From positions 248,001 to 312,000 of the forward strand of contig NZ_QGGU01000002.1 of NCBI RefSeq assembly GCF_003148745.1: a DNA stretch of 64,000 bases, in the 5' to 3' direction. A model generated the notes under the pieces. That model was given only the letters and a program-made list of their open reading frames with translations, was not told where the DNA came from and made no database searches. How positions within the stretch are numbered: the stretch's first letter is position 1; every line of letters starts with the position of its first letter. Made by a program: the position numbers and the translations under genes. Origin of the DNA: Pleionea mediterranea (lineage in GTDB: Bacteria > Pseudomonadota > Gammaproteobacteria > Enterobacterales > Kangiellaceae). Positions 50,610 to 58,234 of this stretch are shown piece after piece.

Positions 50610-53004
50610 TGACTTCTCCTGCTGGCTTTAAGCTCATCTGGGTAATTGCCTGGTTAGTATCTTTGAACATGAATCTGGGTTTGAAGGTTGCCGTCATTGC
50701 GCGTAAAAATACGATGGCAACAAATGCGGACGCTATCATGGTTGCTATTACCATAATCGCGAGTCGCGAATAAAATGCGAATCCGGAAAGCAATAAGCAG
50801 GCATAACCGGCCGCAATGGAAAGCGCAACATAGATAACCGCTTTACCTGAAGTGGTTAATGAATTCCGAGTGGCCTGTTGTAGGTTGCCGGTTCGTTGGA
50901 TCTCTTCACGGAAACGAAAGAGTAAATAAAGTTCGTAATCGGCTCCAATTCCAATCGCCATGGCCGCTGTGGTCATGGTTCCCATATCAAGAGGAACACC
51001 TAGCCAGCCCATAACACCAAAGTTTGTGGAGACAACAATAATTAACGGTAAAGTCACAAACAAGCCGCCTACTAAAGAACGTAATATCAGACTGCTGAGA
51101 ATGAATACCACCAGAGCCATTTGACCAACATTTTTTATTTTTCCGTAAGTTAGGGAGTCATTGCCAGCGATGGTTTGAGGCAGACTGCCGCCCATTCTTA
51201 ATGTCACGCCCTTTGGAAGTTGACTCGCAAATCTCTCCGATACCGCTTGTCCGAGAGTTTTTGCATACTGAGTGCTATCGGTTTTCAGGAATGTCCAAAC
51301 AACCGCGCTTGAGTAATCATTATTGACGTAGCTGTCAAAGTCTTGGGGACTGCCGGACAAGGTATACATAAAAAGATATTGGGCGACCAGTGATTGCTCA
51401 TCAGGAATACTATTGTGGTTTACTTTTTCATTATGCATGGCCTGATTAAGGCGTTTAACCATGTCTGCAATGGATTGTGTTTTTCCAACTTCTGGTTGAC
51501 TTTCAAGGTAGGCTTGAAGTTTGCTGATTGTATTCAGAACACGCGGATCTTTAATGGTATCTTTTTTCTTTCCTTCAATGAGAAAATAGATGGTATTGGT
51601 TCCACCAAATCGCTGATTAATAGCCCTGTCATGCACTCGAACTTCACTGTCGTGTGTGCTGTAATTTTTTAAACTGTTGTCTGCTTCAATAAAGTAACTG
51701 CCGGATGCTATCACTAAAACAGCTAGTAAACTGATGCCAAGGATGCGGGGCGCTTTAGGGCCGGATAACTTGTTGGCCGTTGATAGCAGTTGACGATCAA
51801 GCCAGCCCTTTTGTTTTTCACTGTTGATTTCTTTTGTTTTCGGTGGTGGCAATATGGCTCTTAATGCAGGAATAAAGGTCATTTCAAGAATCAGTGTTGC
51901 CATAATTCCTGAACCTGCGAATACGCCGAAATGTTTAACAACCGAAACATCGTAGGTTGCCAGAGTATAAAACGATATTGAGGCAATAAGACCGGCAACA
52001 AACATAACCGGGCCTACATGGGCGATGGAATTGACTATTGCTAACTGGTTGATTTTTTTAGCGGGTAGCTGTGCTTGATCCTGTGACACCCGGTTGTATT
52101 CTTCATAATAGCGCTTAAGTATTTGTATTGCGTGTCCTGCCGCAACTGACATTATAAGTATCGGTGTTGTGGTATTCATTCCATCCATATGAACACCTAT
52201 TAAGCCCATAAAGCCAAGCGACCAGAAGACACTTAAAATAGCAGTGACAATCGGTAGTATCATTCCCTGAAAACTACGAAATGAAAGGTATTGAATCAGC
52301 ATAATAATTAAAATAGCGGAGCCAAAAAATAATGGCATTTTCATCATATGCTTTTCAAACCAGGCAAAATCTATTGGCAGGCCTGCGGTATAAATATTAA
52401 CGCTGCTATCAAGCTGTCGATTAATGATAGTGTCAATTTTATCTTTAACAATTTGATAGCTTGGCTTTGAGGTATCAATTTTAAAATCGGCTATTATTGC
52501 TGCAGCTTTACCGTCGGGAGATACCAGAGAGTTGATATAGATGGGGTTATTATTGACCCTTTGTTTTAATGCAGCCATTTCAGCATCAGTTTGAGGGATT
52601 GTTTCCAGAACTCGTTTTACTACCAGTCCTTCATCACTTCCACGGATATCTTTTACCTTTTTTGCTGCAATACTGAGTATGTTGTGTTTAATTGCTTCAG
52701 GAAGTGATTCAATATCGCTTTGTATCTGCTGTATTTTTCGTAAGATTTTAGTTTGATAAATATCCCCTGACTTTGGAACAACGGAAATGATCAGCACATT
52801 TCGTCCACCAAACACACGATCGATCACTTTCGTCGACTTAACATAAGGATGATCCTGTGGAACCCAGGTATCTTGATCCATATCAATTTGCAGATTCATT
52901 AAGTTTGAACCTAAAAATATACTGCAAAGAACAACAATAAATATTGTTATCCAGCGGTATTGAATGATTTTTTCTGCAAACCCTTTAAACCATAGATGTG
53001 CCAT
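50596..53004 (-). CDS. RND-superfamily exporter, MMPL/HpnN type
   Basis: An 802-aa inner membrane permease with two repeated units, each a membrane helix, a ~200-residue periplasmic loop and a five-helix sterol-sensing-like bundle. Visible are ITIFIVVLCSIFLGSNLMNL at the start, the first bundle near 220-390 and the second near 620-780 with AMAIGIGADYELYLLFRFRE carrying the proton-relay acidic residues. Small single-component RNDs of this class move lipids or hydrophobic compounds. It is 53 bp downstream of pstB and overlaps the LolA-like gene. No ArsB or Acr3 pump is present in the island, so this trio is the only exporter candidate here. Confidence 0.88.
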   Translation of the reverse strand: MAHLWFKGFAEKIIQYRWITIFIVVLCSIFLGSNLMNLQIDMDQDTWVPQDHPYVKSTKVIDRVFGGRNVLIISVVPKSGDIYQTKILRKIQQIQSDIESLPEAIKHNILSIAAKKVKDIRGSDEGLVVKRVLETIPQTDAEMAALKQRVNNNPIYINSLVSPDGKAAAIIADFKIDTSKPSYQIVKDKIDTIINRQLDSSVNIYTAGLPIDFAWFEKHMMKMPLFFGSAILIIMLIQYLSFRSFQGMILPIVTAILSVFWSLGFMGLIGVHMDGMNTTTPILIMSVAAGHAIQILKRYYEEYNRVSQDQAQLPAKKINQLAIVNSIAHVGPVMFVAGLIASISFYTLATYDVSVVKHFGVFAGSGIMATLILEMTFIPALRAILPPPKTKEINSEKQKGWLDRQLLSTANKLSGPKAPRILGISLLAVLVIASGSYFIEADNSLKNYSTHDSEVRVHDRAINQRFGGTNTIYFLIEGKKKDTIKDPRVLNTISKLQAYLESQPEVGKTQSIADMVKRLNQAMHNEKVNHNSIPDEQSLVAQYLFMYTLSGSPQDFDSYVNNDYSSAVVWTFLKTDSTQYAKTLGQAVSERFASQLPKGVTLRMGGSLPQTIAGNDSLTYGKIKNVGQMALVVFILSSLILRSLVGGLFVTLPLIIVVSTNFGVMGWLGVPLDMGTMTTAAMAIGIGADYELYLLFRFREEIQRTGNLQQATRNSLTTSGKAVIYVALSIAAGYACLLLSGFAFYSRLAIMVIATMIASAFVAIVFLRAMTATFKPRFMFKDTNQAITQMSLKPAGEVNVQQ

Positions 53005-53057
53005 TTTTGACTCCCGAGTATATTGAACTCTCGTATGCGATGAATATTGTTGGTTGT

Positions 53058-53978
53058 CTAGCCAAATTCCAGGTAGGTTTTTGTTAGCTCATGTTTTGGT
53101 TGACCAAAAAAATCATCCACCGAGCCGTACTCTATTAATCTGCCTATATTGTCTGTCTTCCAGAATAGTGCGACATGATCAGCAACACGTTTGGCCTGTG
53201 AAAGATTATGAGTGACCAGAATAACTGTCATTTTTTTAGATAACTCTTGTATCAAACCCTCAATTTTTTTAGTTGCCATTGGATCGAGTGCACTACAGGG
53301 TTCGTCCATCAATAAAACACTTGGTTCAAGAATCAGCGCACGGGCTAAACAGAGGCGCTGTTGCTGCCCCCCGGACAAGCTTAAAGCCGACTCGTCAACG
53401 CGATCTTTTACTTCGTCCCATAAGCCAACATCAGATAAAGCTTTTTCAACTTTTACTGATATTTCGTAAGGATCCGATATACCGTGCTCACGTAAAGGAA
53501 ATTCAAGGTTTTTGCGTATTGAAAAAGGAAATGGATTCGGTTTTTGAAACAACATGCCAACATGTCGTCTTAGTAATGATGCTTTTTGAGTGTAAATGGA
53601 GTGATCCCATTCAAACTTGACACTGCCATTAACTTGACAGTTCGGAAAGAGATCGGTGAGTTTGTTAATGCCACATAAGAAACTAGACTTACCACAACCT
53701 GATGGGCCTATGATTGCGGTAACAGCATTTCTGTAAATTTTAAGCGATACATCTTCAATAATTTTTGCTTTGCCAAAATTAATGCAAATATTGTTTATTT
53801 CTATGCAACAATATTGTTCCGGCTTACAGCTACTGCAGTCTTCTTCAATGGTAAATTTAGTGTCACAGTCTTCAGAACAAGGTTCCGCAATTGAAGCGTA
53901 TTGATTAGGAAGACTTGCTTCAAGTTCAATACCGGATATTTCGAAATCACTGACAGGGCATTGTTTATTATCAACCAC
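53058..53978 (-). CDS. pstB: Phosphate ABC transporter ATPase with Cys-rich N-terminal extension
   Basis: A 306-aa ATPase. The core from about residue 60 is PstB: Walker A GPSGCGKSS (91-99), MLFQKPNPFPFSIRKNLEF (Q-loop), the LSGGQQQRLCLARAL signature, Walker B LLMDEPCSALD and the His-loop VTHNLSQAK. In front of it is a ~58-residue extension with Cys7, 34, 38, 48, 51, 57 and 58 (CSEDC, CSSC, YCC), absent from ordinary PstB. The extra thiols could let arsenite or another metalloid gate phosphate/arsenate uptake; this is inference. Its start overlaps pstA by 8 bp. A separate housekeeping pst operon is likely elsewhere. Confidence 0.9.
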   Translation of the reverse strand: MVDNKQCPVSDFEISGIELEASLPNQYASIAEPCSEDCDTKFTIEEDCSSCKPEQYCCIEINNICINFGKAKIIEDVSLKIYRNAVTAIIGPSGCGKSSFLCGINKLTDLFPNCQVNGSVKFEWDHSIYTQKASLLRRHVGMLFQKPNPFPFSIRKNLEFPLREHGISDPYEISVKVEKALSDVGLWDEVKDRVDESALSLSGGQQQRLCLARALILEPSVLLMDEPCSALDPMATKKIEGLIQELSKKMTVILVTHNLSQAKRVADHVALFWKTDNIGRLIEYGSVDDFFGQPKHELTKTYLEFG

Positions 53979-54843
53979 GGATCATCCTCCTTTGAAGCTT
54001 GTGGGTTGTTAAGTGTAAGAGCACACTGAGAAGTAATAAGGACAAGAGCAAAACCAGAGCAGAACCGTACGCGGATTGTTGACCGCCGGGTACATTGGTC
54101 GCTAGTTCATAAATATGAACGGATATGCTTCTGCCAGAATCTGTAATTGATGAAGGCATCTTGTCGGAATAGCCACTTGTAAAAAGTAATAACGCTGTTT
54201 CTGCAATAGCGCGCGTTAATCCTAAAAGTACACTCACTGCAATGCCGGGCAAAACAACCGGCAATGTAACGTGCCACAGTGTCGATAAGCGTGATAAACA
54301 AAGTGCTGCCCCCGATATTCGATACTCATCGCCTACGGTATGAAGCGCGCTGGTTATTGATCGAGACAGTGTCGGCAGTATCATGCAGGACAGAGTGAGT
54401 CCACCGGCTAAAATGGAATAACCCAGTTCAAGGGTTTGACAAAAAAAGGCCAGTCCAAATAAGCCAAATACAACAGAGGGGACCCCGGCAAGTACATCGA
54501 GGCTGCCACGAATAATTGATGAGCGCAGTGAATGCTCTGGTAGATACTCGGTCAGCATTATTGCCGTACAAAGTGCCAGAGGTGTAGCGGTTATCATAGC
54601 AATTAAAACGATTAATGCGGTAGATGCAAGAATGGAGGAAATGCCGCCACTGCGTCCTGAATCTTCAGGAAGTTGTGTAATAAAGTCGAACGATAACTTG
54701 TCGTAACCGTTAATAATAATTTCACCAATGGGCAGTGCAAGTGCAATTAAAACCAATGCAGAAAAGATGTAAATAACGGTTGTTGCGAGCCAGTCGTTAG
54801 CGTTATGTTTTTTTGTGTTATGAGCGAATGTTGTGGTACTCAT
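53971..54843 (-). CDS. pstA: Phosphate ABC transporter permease PstA
   Basis: A 290-aa inner membrane protein with six predicted helices and the PstA-type EAA loop (ALCLSRLSTLWHVTLPVVLPG). SGGISSILASTALIVLIAMI and VPSVVFGLFGLAFF are family blocks. It forms the channel with PstC. It begins 2 bp after the pstC stop and overlaps pstB by 8 bp, so pstSCAB is one operon. No unusual cysteines occur here, which shows that the cysteine enrichment in the island is limited to certain proteins. Confidence 0.93.
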   Translation of the reverse strand: MSTTTFAHNTKKHNANDWLATTVIYIFSALVLIALALPIGEIIINGYDKLSFDFITQLPEDSGRSGGISSILASTALIVLIAMITATPLALCTAIMLTEYLPEHSLRSSIIRGSLDVLAGVPSVVFGLFGLAFFCQTLELGYSILAGGLTLSCMILPTLSRSITSALHTVGDEYRISGAALCLSRLSTLWHVTLPVVLPGIAVSVLLGLTRAIAETALLLFTSGYSDKMPSSITDSGRSISVHIYELATNVPGGQQSAYGSALVLLLSLLLLSVLLHLTTHKLQRRMIRG

Positions 54844-54845
54844 GA

Positions 54846-55739
54846 TTAATGATTCATTGTTCGTTTTCGATTCGCGTAAACTTCACTGATGATCACCAGG
54901 ATAGAAACTACGATTAAAACCATTAAGCCGGTAACAAACAGTGATGATCGGTGATCGCCCATTGCATAGGGCATTTCAAGCGCAATGTTAGCGGTTAATG
55001 TGCGAGTTGGATCAAACAACGATGAAGGAAACTGAACAACGTTTCCACACAGCATTAAAACAACCATGGTTTCACCAATGGCTCGCGTTATTCCCAGTAT
55101 CATCGCCATAACAATACCGGGTTTAGCATGGGGTAAAGCAATTTTTTTAATTAACGACGAACGCCTGACGCCCAGCGCAGTTGCTCCCTGAATTTGATTA
55201 AAAGGAACCGACTTGAGTGCTGATGTTGTCAACATGGCGATAGTAGGAAAGATCATCATTGCCAGAACCAGCATTCCGGAAAATAAGTTAACACCATGAG
55301 ATGTAAATTTGTTCATGATTGGCACAACGACCATTAATCCCCAGAAGCCGTAAATAACCGTTGGTATTGCTGCTGTAACATCAACAATGCGTTCAAAGAA
55401 ACCTTGCCACCAACCTTTGTTATAGAAAACACAATACACTGAAAAAATGATTGCAAGCGGTGAGGCTATGGCTAGTGCACCGAAAGAAACGCCCAAACTC
55501 GCGACTAGCATAGGTGTAAGATTATAAAGTTGATCAAGTGGCCACCAGCCATCGTCAGTGACAAAGTGCAAAACTCCAACACGATCAATAAAGTCATAAC
55601 TTTCAACAACCAGAAAAATAACAATAAGCACCATAATTAGGCTGGCGATCACCGCACCGACGGCAATAACGGACCAAAATATTCGATCCGTTATCGTTTT
55701 TCGATAAATGGCTTTGTCATTATTCGACCGTGTATGCAT
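54846..55739 (-). CDS. pstC: Phosphate ABC transporter permease PstC
   Basis: A 297-aa permease with an N-terminal membrane helix (FWSVIAVGAVIASLIMVLIV), the periplasmic DDGWWPLDQLYNLTPML block and the EAA loop (ATALGVRRSSLIKKIALPHA). Six helices in total. VTAAIPTVIYGFWGLMVVVP is typical. Partner of PstA. It lies between pstS (56 bp upstream) and pstA. Confidence 0.93.
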   Translation of the reverse strand: MHTRSNNDKAIYRKTITDRIFWSVIAVGAVIASLIMVLIVIFLVVESYDFIDRVGVLHFVTDDGWWPLDQLYNLTPMLVASLGVSFGALAIASPLAIIFSVYCVFYNKGWWQGFFERIVDVTAAIPTVIYGFWGLMVVVPIMNKFTSHGVNLFSGMLVLAMMIFPTIAMLTTSALKSVPFNQIQGATALGVRRSSLIKKIALPHAKPGIVMAMILGITRAIGETMVVLMLCGNVVQFPSSLFDPTRTLTANIALEMPYAMGDHRSSLFVTGLMVLIVVSILVIISEVYANRKRTMNH

Positions 55740-55794
55740 TAATCATTTATTCCTTTCGATATTTATCGAGCAATAACAGTTTTTTTACTCACCG

Positions 55795-56658
55795 TTAGTG
55801 CACTGTTGACTGTTCGGTATTACTGGATATTTTGGTAGGCAAAGTAGCAGGAATTAATGAATGCGAATGGTAGTACTTAATGACATCGGTTGACTTAGAG
55901 AAATCTATAAACTGCTGCTCTAAGTTGCTGGGTTTGCCCTTAAGAACCAAATTTAAATCTCTCGCAATGGGATAAGATTGATTGATCAAATTTTCGGTCG
56001 TCGCGGCAGTACCATCGAGTGGTAACCGTTTTATGGCAGCATTATTATGAGTTTCTTCATATTCTGCTGCTCCAATAGAGACATAACCAATGGCGCCAGT
56101 ATTACCGTTAACGGTTTGTATGCCTTGCTGATTATCACCAATGATGACGTGCGCCTGAATGTCACGGTACGAAATACCAAAGTATTTACTGAACACTTCC
56201 AGTGTCGATCGACCTTCTGCTTTACTGACAACCGTTATTTCTTTATCCATGCCACCAAGTTGTTTCCAGTTGGTGATTTTTCCTAAGTAAATATCAATAA
56301 CCTGTAGTGAGTTAATTTCTTCTATCGGATTCGACTGATTAACAATAATTGCCAGCCCATCTAACGCAATGCGATATGACTGAACATCCGATTCGGAAGG
56401 TTTAAGGCGACGGCTGACCATGCCAATATTGGATGTGCCCTGTCGAACATCATTTAAACCTTTTGATGATCCTCCCGATTGCACTTCAATTCGGCTATTG
56501 GGGTATTGCCGCTCATAGGCTTTTGCAATTTCACTTAAAACGGGAGCGATAGTACTTGAGCCCGTGATCATCAGTTCATTTTCTTGATCCGTCTGGCTAT
56601 TACAACTTGTGAGTACAAGAGCGCTGAGTAATGTAAATGATGAGAGCAGGCGTTTCAT
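55795..56658 (-). CDS. pstS: Phosphate-binding lipoprotein PstS
   Basis: A 287-aa periplasmic phosphate-binding protein. The lipoprotein signal ends in LVLTSC, so it is membrane-anchored. Binding-site blocks are MITGSSTIAPVLSE (the phosphate loop), VQSGGSSKGLNDVRQG, GMVSRRLKPSE and SKAEGRSTLEVFSKYFG. I choose ATG 56658 because it starts the lipoprotein signal and has AAGGAAG upstream; the longer frame to 56829 would overlap the VOC gene and has no family residues. It takes up phosphate and probably arsenate, although a form with better discrimination in arsenic islands is known elsewhere. Confidence 0.92.
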   Translation of the reverse strand: MKRLLSSFTLLSALVLTSCNSQTDQENELMITGSSTIAPVLSEIAKAYERQYPNSRIEVQSGGSSKGLNDVRQGTSNIGMVSRRLKPSESDVQSYRIALDGLAIIVNQSNPIEEINSLQVIDIYLGKITNWKQLGGMDKEITVVSKAEGRSTLEVFSKYFGISYRDIQAHVIIGDNQQGIQTVNGNTGAIGYVSIGAAEYEETHNNAAIKRLPLDGTAATTENLINQSYPIARDLNLVLKGKPSNLEQQFIDFSKSTDVIKYYHSHSLIPATLPTKISSNTEQSTVH

Positions 56659-56680
56659 GGTCGTTGCTTCCTTTCGTTGT

Positions 56681-57187
56681 TTATTGGTCTTGAAGAACAG
56701 TACGCTCAAATTCTTGATGACATATGCAATCTGAGCCACAACCTTCATTTGATTCAGGATTGGTTGTAACAAAAATTTCCCAGCGAATGCCATCAGGATC
56801 CGCAACCCATAATTTATCTTGCACGGCATAGCAACATTCGGCGCCTTCTTCCGTAATAATTTTGAATTGCTTATTTTTCAGGTTATCGTGCATATCTTTA
56901 ACAACACGGGTCGATTTAACCTGAATACCCAGATGACCTTGTGCTCTAGAGTCCATAGGGTTTTCGTTGAGCGATAAGTTTAGCGGTGGATCACTTAGAT
57001 CAAACTTGGCATAGCCTTCACGGACTTTTATCGGATCGGTTTGAAAAAAATGCCGATAAAATTCAACGGACGTTGCCAGATCGGAAATGTTTAGTGCTAC
57101 ATGAATACGTTCGTCTCCTGGAAAGTCCGCACGGCTTTTTAGTGTTGATTCAGGAGATGTATTGGTTGCTGTCGATTCTTGAGTCAT
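56681..57187 (-). CDS. arsI: ArsI/CadI-type C-As lyase-like VOC protein (canonical copy)
   Basis: A 168-aa dioxygenase-type VOC protein. It has all expected features of ArsI: metal ligands His29 (RIHVALNI), His85 (GHLGIQVK) and Glu137 (RWEIFV), the substrate thiols Cys118-Cys119 in AECCYAVQDKLWVADPDG, and a C-terminal CGSDCIC (Cys150, 154, 156). Known ArsI enzymes demethylate trivalent methylarsonous acid and related aromatic arsenicals with Fe(II) and oxygen. It is 22 bp upstream of pstS and 40 bp downstream of another VOC gene, tying it to the phosphate transporter operon. Confidence 0.88.
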   Translation of the reverse strand: MTQESTATNTSPESTLKSRADFPGDERIHVALNISDLATSVEFYRHFFQTDPIKVREGYAKFDLSDPPLNLSLNENPMDSRAQGHLGIQVKSTRVVKDMHDNLKNKQFKIITEEGAECCYAVQDKLWVADPDGIRWEIFVTTNPESNEGCGSDCICHQEFERTVLQDQ

Positions 57188-57227
57188 TGCATTTATCCTT
57201 GTTAGCTATAATTTGAGTATTCTCAAT

Positions 57228-57830
57228 TTATGACGCTCTTTTTTTCCAGTTACAGCCATCTGTTTCCGGGTCGTAACAAATACAAGTCATGCCACAGCCT
57301 TCTTCGGCATCATCGGTTGTTACTACAAAAAACTCCCAGTGATTGCCATCGGGATCAACCACCCAGCCTTTATCTTGAACTGAGTGACAGCAGGCTACCT
57401 GAGTCTCCGTGGCTTCTACTTCAACTCCCAGGTCTGATAGTCGCTTTAATGAATGGGCCACTGATTCAACACTTTTCATTTCAATACCAAAATGACCATC
57501 GTTATCAACAATTTCTTCGTTGTGTTCGTTAATGGTGAAGTTTACGGGCGGCGTTTCCGGTTCAAACTTGGCGTAATCCGACTTCATATTGGTTGGGTTC
57601 TGATTAAATAGTTTTCGATAAAAGCTTACCGAACGTTTTAAATCTTTAACATTAAGGCTGATATGCATTCGTCGATTATTTTTAAAATCAACGGCGCTTA
57701 ATTGTTCGTCGCTTGACTCGCTTATAGCTGGTCCGCAACAACTGGATGTTTTTTCCGGTTGTTCTTTTTTTGGAGGGCAGCAGCCACCGTCGTTAGTTGA
57801 TTCTTTTTGTGTTTTTTCTATTACAGGCAT
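57228..57830 (-). CDS. ArsI/CadI-type VOC protein with Cys-rich N-terminus
   Basis: A 200-aa VOC protein. Metal ligands His56 (RRMHISLNV), His113 (GHFGIEMK) and Glu166 (HWEFFVV) and the thiols Cys147-Cys148 in VACCHSVQDKGW are intact, so catalytic activity is plausible. It adds an N-terminal extension with Cys17-18 and Cys31-32 (GGCCPPKK, SSCCGP) and ends with CGMTCIC (Cys179, 183, 185) and Cys193. It is the first gene of the long minus-strand operon VOC-VOC-pstSCAB-RND. The promoter should lie in the 400 bp upstream; no Pho box was found. Confidence 0.87.
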   Translation of the reverse strand: MPVIEKTQKESTNDGGCCPPKKEQPEKTSSCCGPAISESSDEQLSAVDFKNNRRMHISLNVKDLKRSVSFYRKLFNQNPTNMKSDYAKFEPETPPVNFTINEHNEEIVDNDGHFGIEMKSVESVAHSLKRLSDLGVEVEATETQVACCHSVQDKGWVVDPDGNHWEFFVVTTDDAEEGCGMTCICYDPETDGCNWKKRAS

Positions 57831-58234
57831 TGTCCTTCTCCATGATGAGCCAATGGCTAAAGATTGGTTGGTACTGGGATTTAAGATAAGAAAAAGTATA
57901 AAGACAGGTGCTAGGTGTAAACACTGTACGAAAGACTAGGGAAGTGGCCAGCAATAAATAATGATCTAAGTGGCATAACAATCGTTAATAACTCAACAGG
58001 ATATTTATTTTGTTGCTTTTGATTTTTATTTTTTTGAATTTAATGCAACTACTTTTAATGGCTAACTCATTTTACACATCAGTCAGTGAGATAAAGTTAA
58101 ATAACCATTAAATATATTATATGAGCTAAGAAGGATTGCTTTGTCATTTATCCTGGCAAATAAAAAGACGCCAGAAGGCGCCTTTTTATTTAGGTAAGTT
58201 TAGAATATTTATGAAGTTAGAAAACCTGGACGGT
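57831..58234. other. Intergenic region at the right border of the arsenic island
   Basis: About 400 bp, AT-rich. The right part holds a strong two-way terminator (58162-58187). The left part must contain the promoter for the VOC-pst-RND operon, but no near-consensus promoter or Pho box could be read. No ORF with support. Confidence 0.45.
58162..58187. terminator. Bidirectional intrinsic terminator
   Basis: Stem AAAAAGACGCC and GGCGCCTTTTT with loop AGAA (one A/C mismatch), flanked by A- and T-runs on both sides. It ends the minus-strand DUF4785 transcript, whose stop is at 58235. Confidence 0.85.

Noticed and set aside
57831-58130. Pho box before the VOC-pstSCAB operon
   Set aside because: No pair of CTGTCAT-like units with correct spacing was found.
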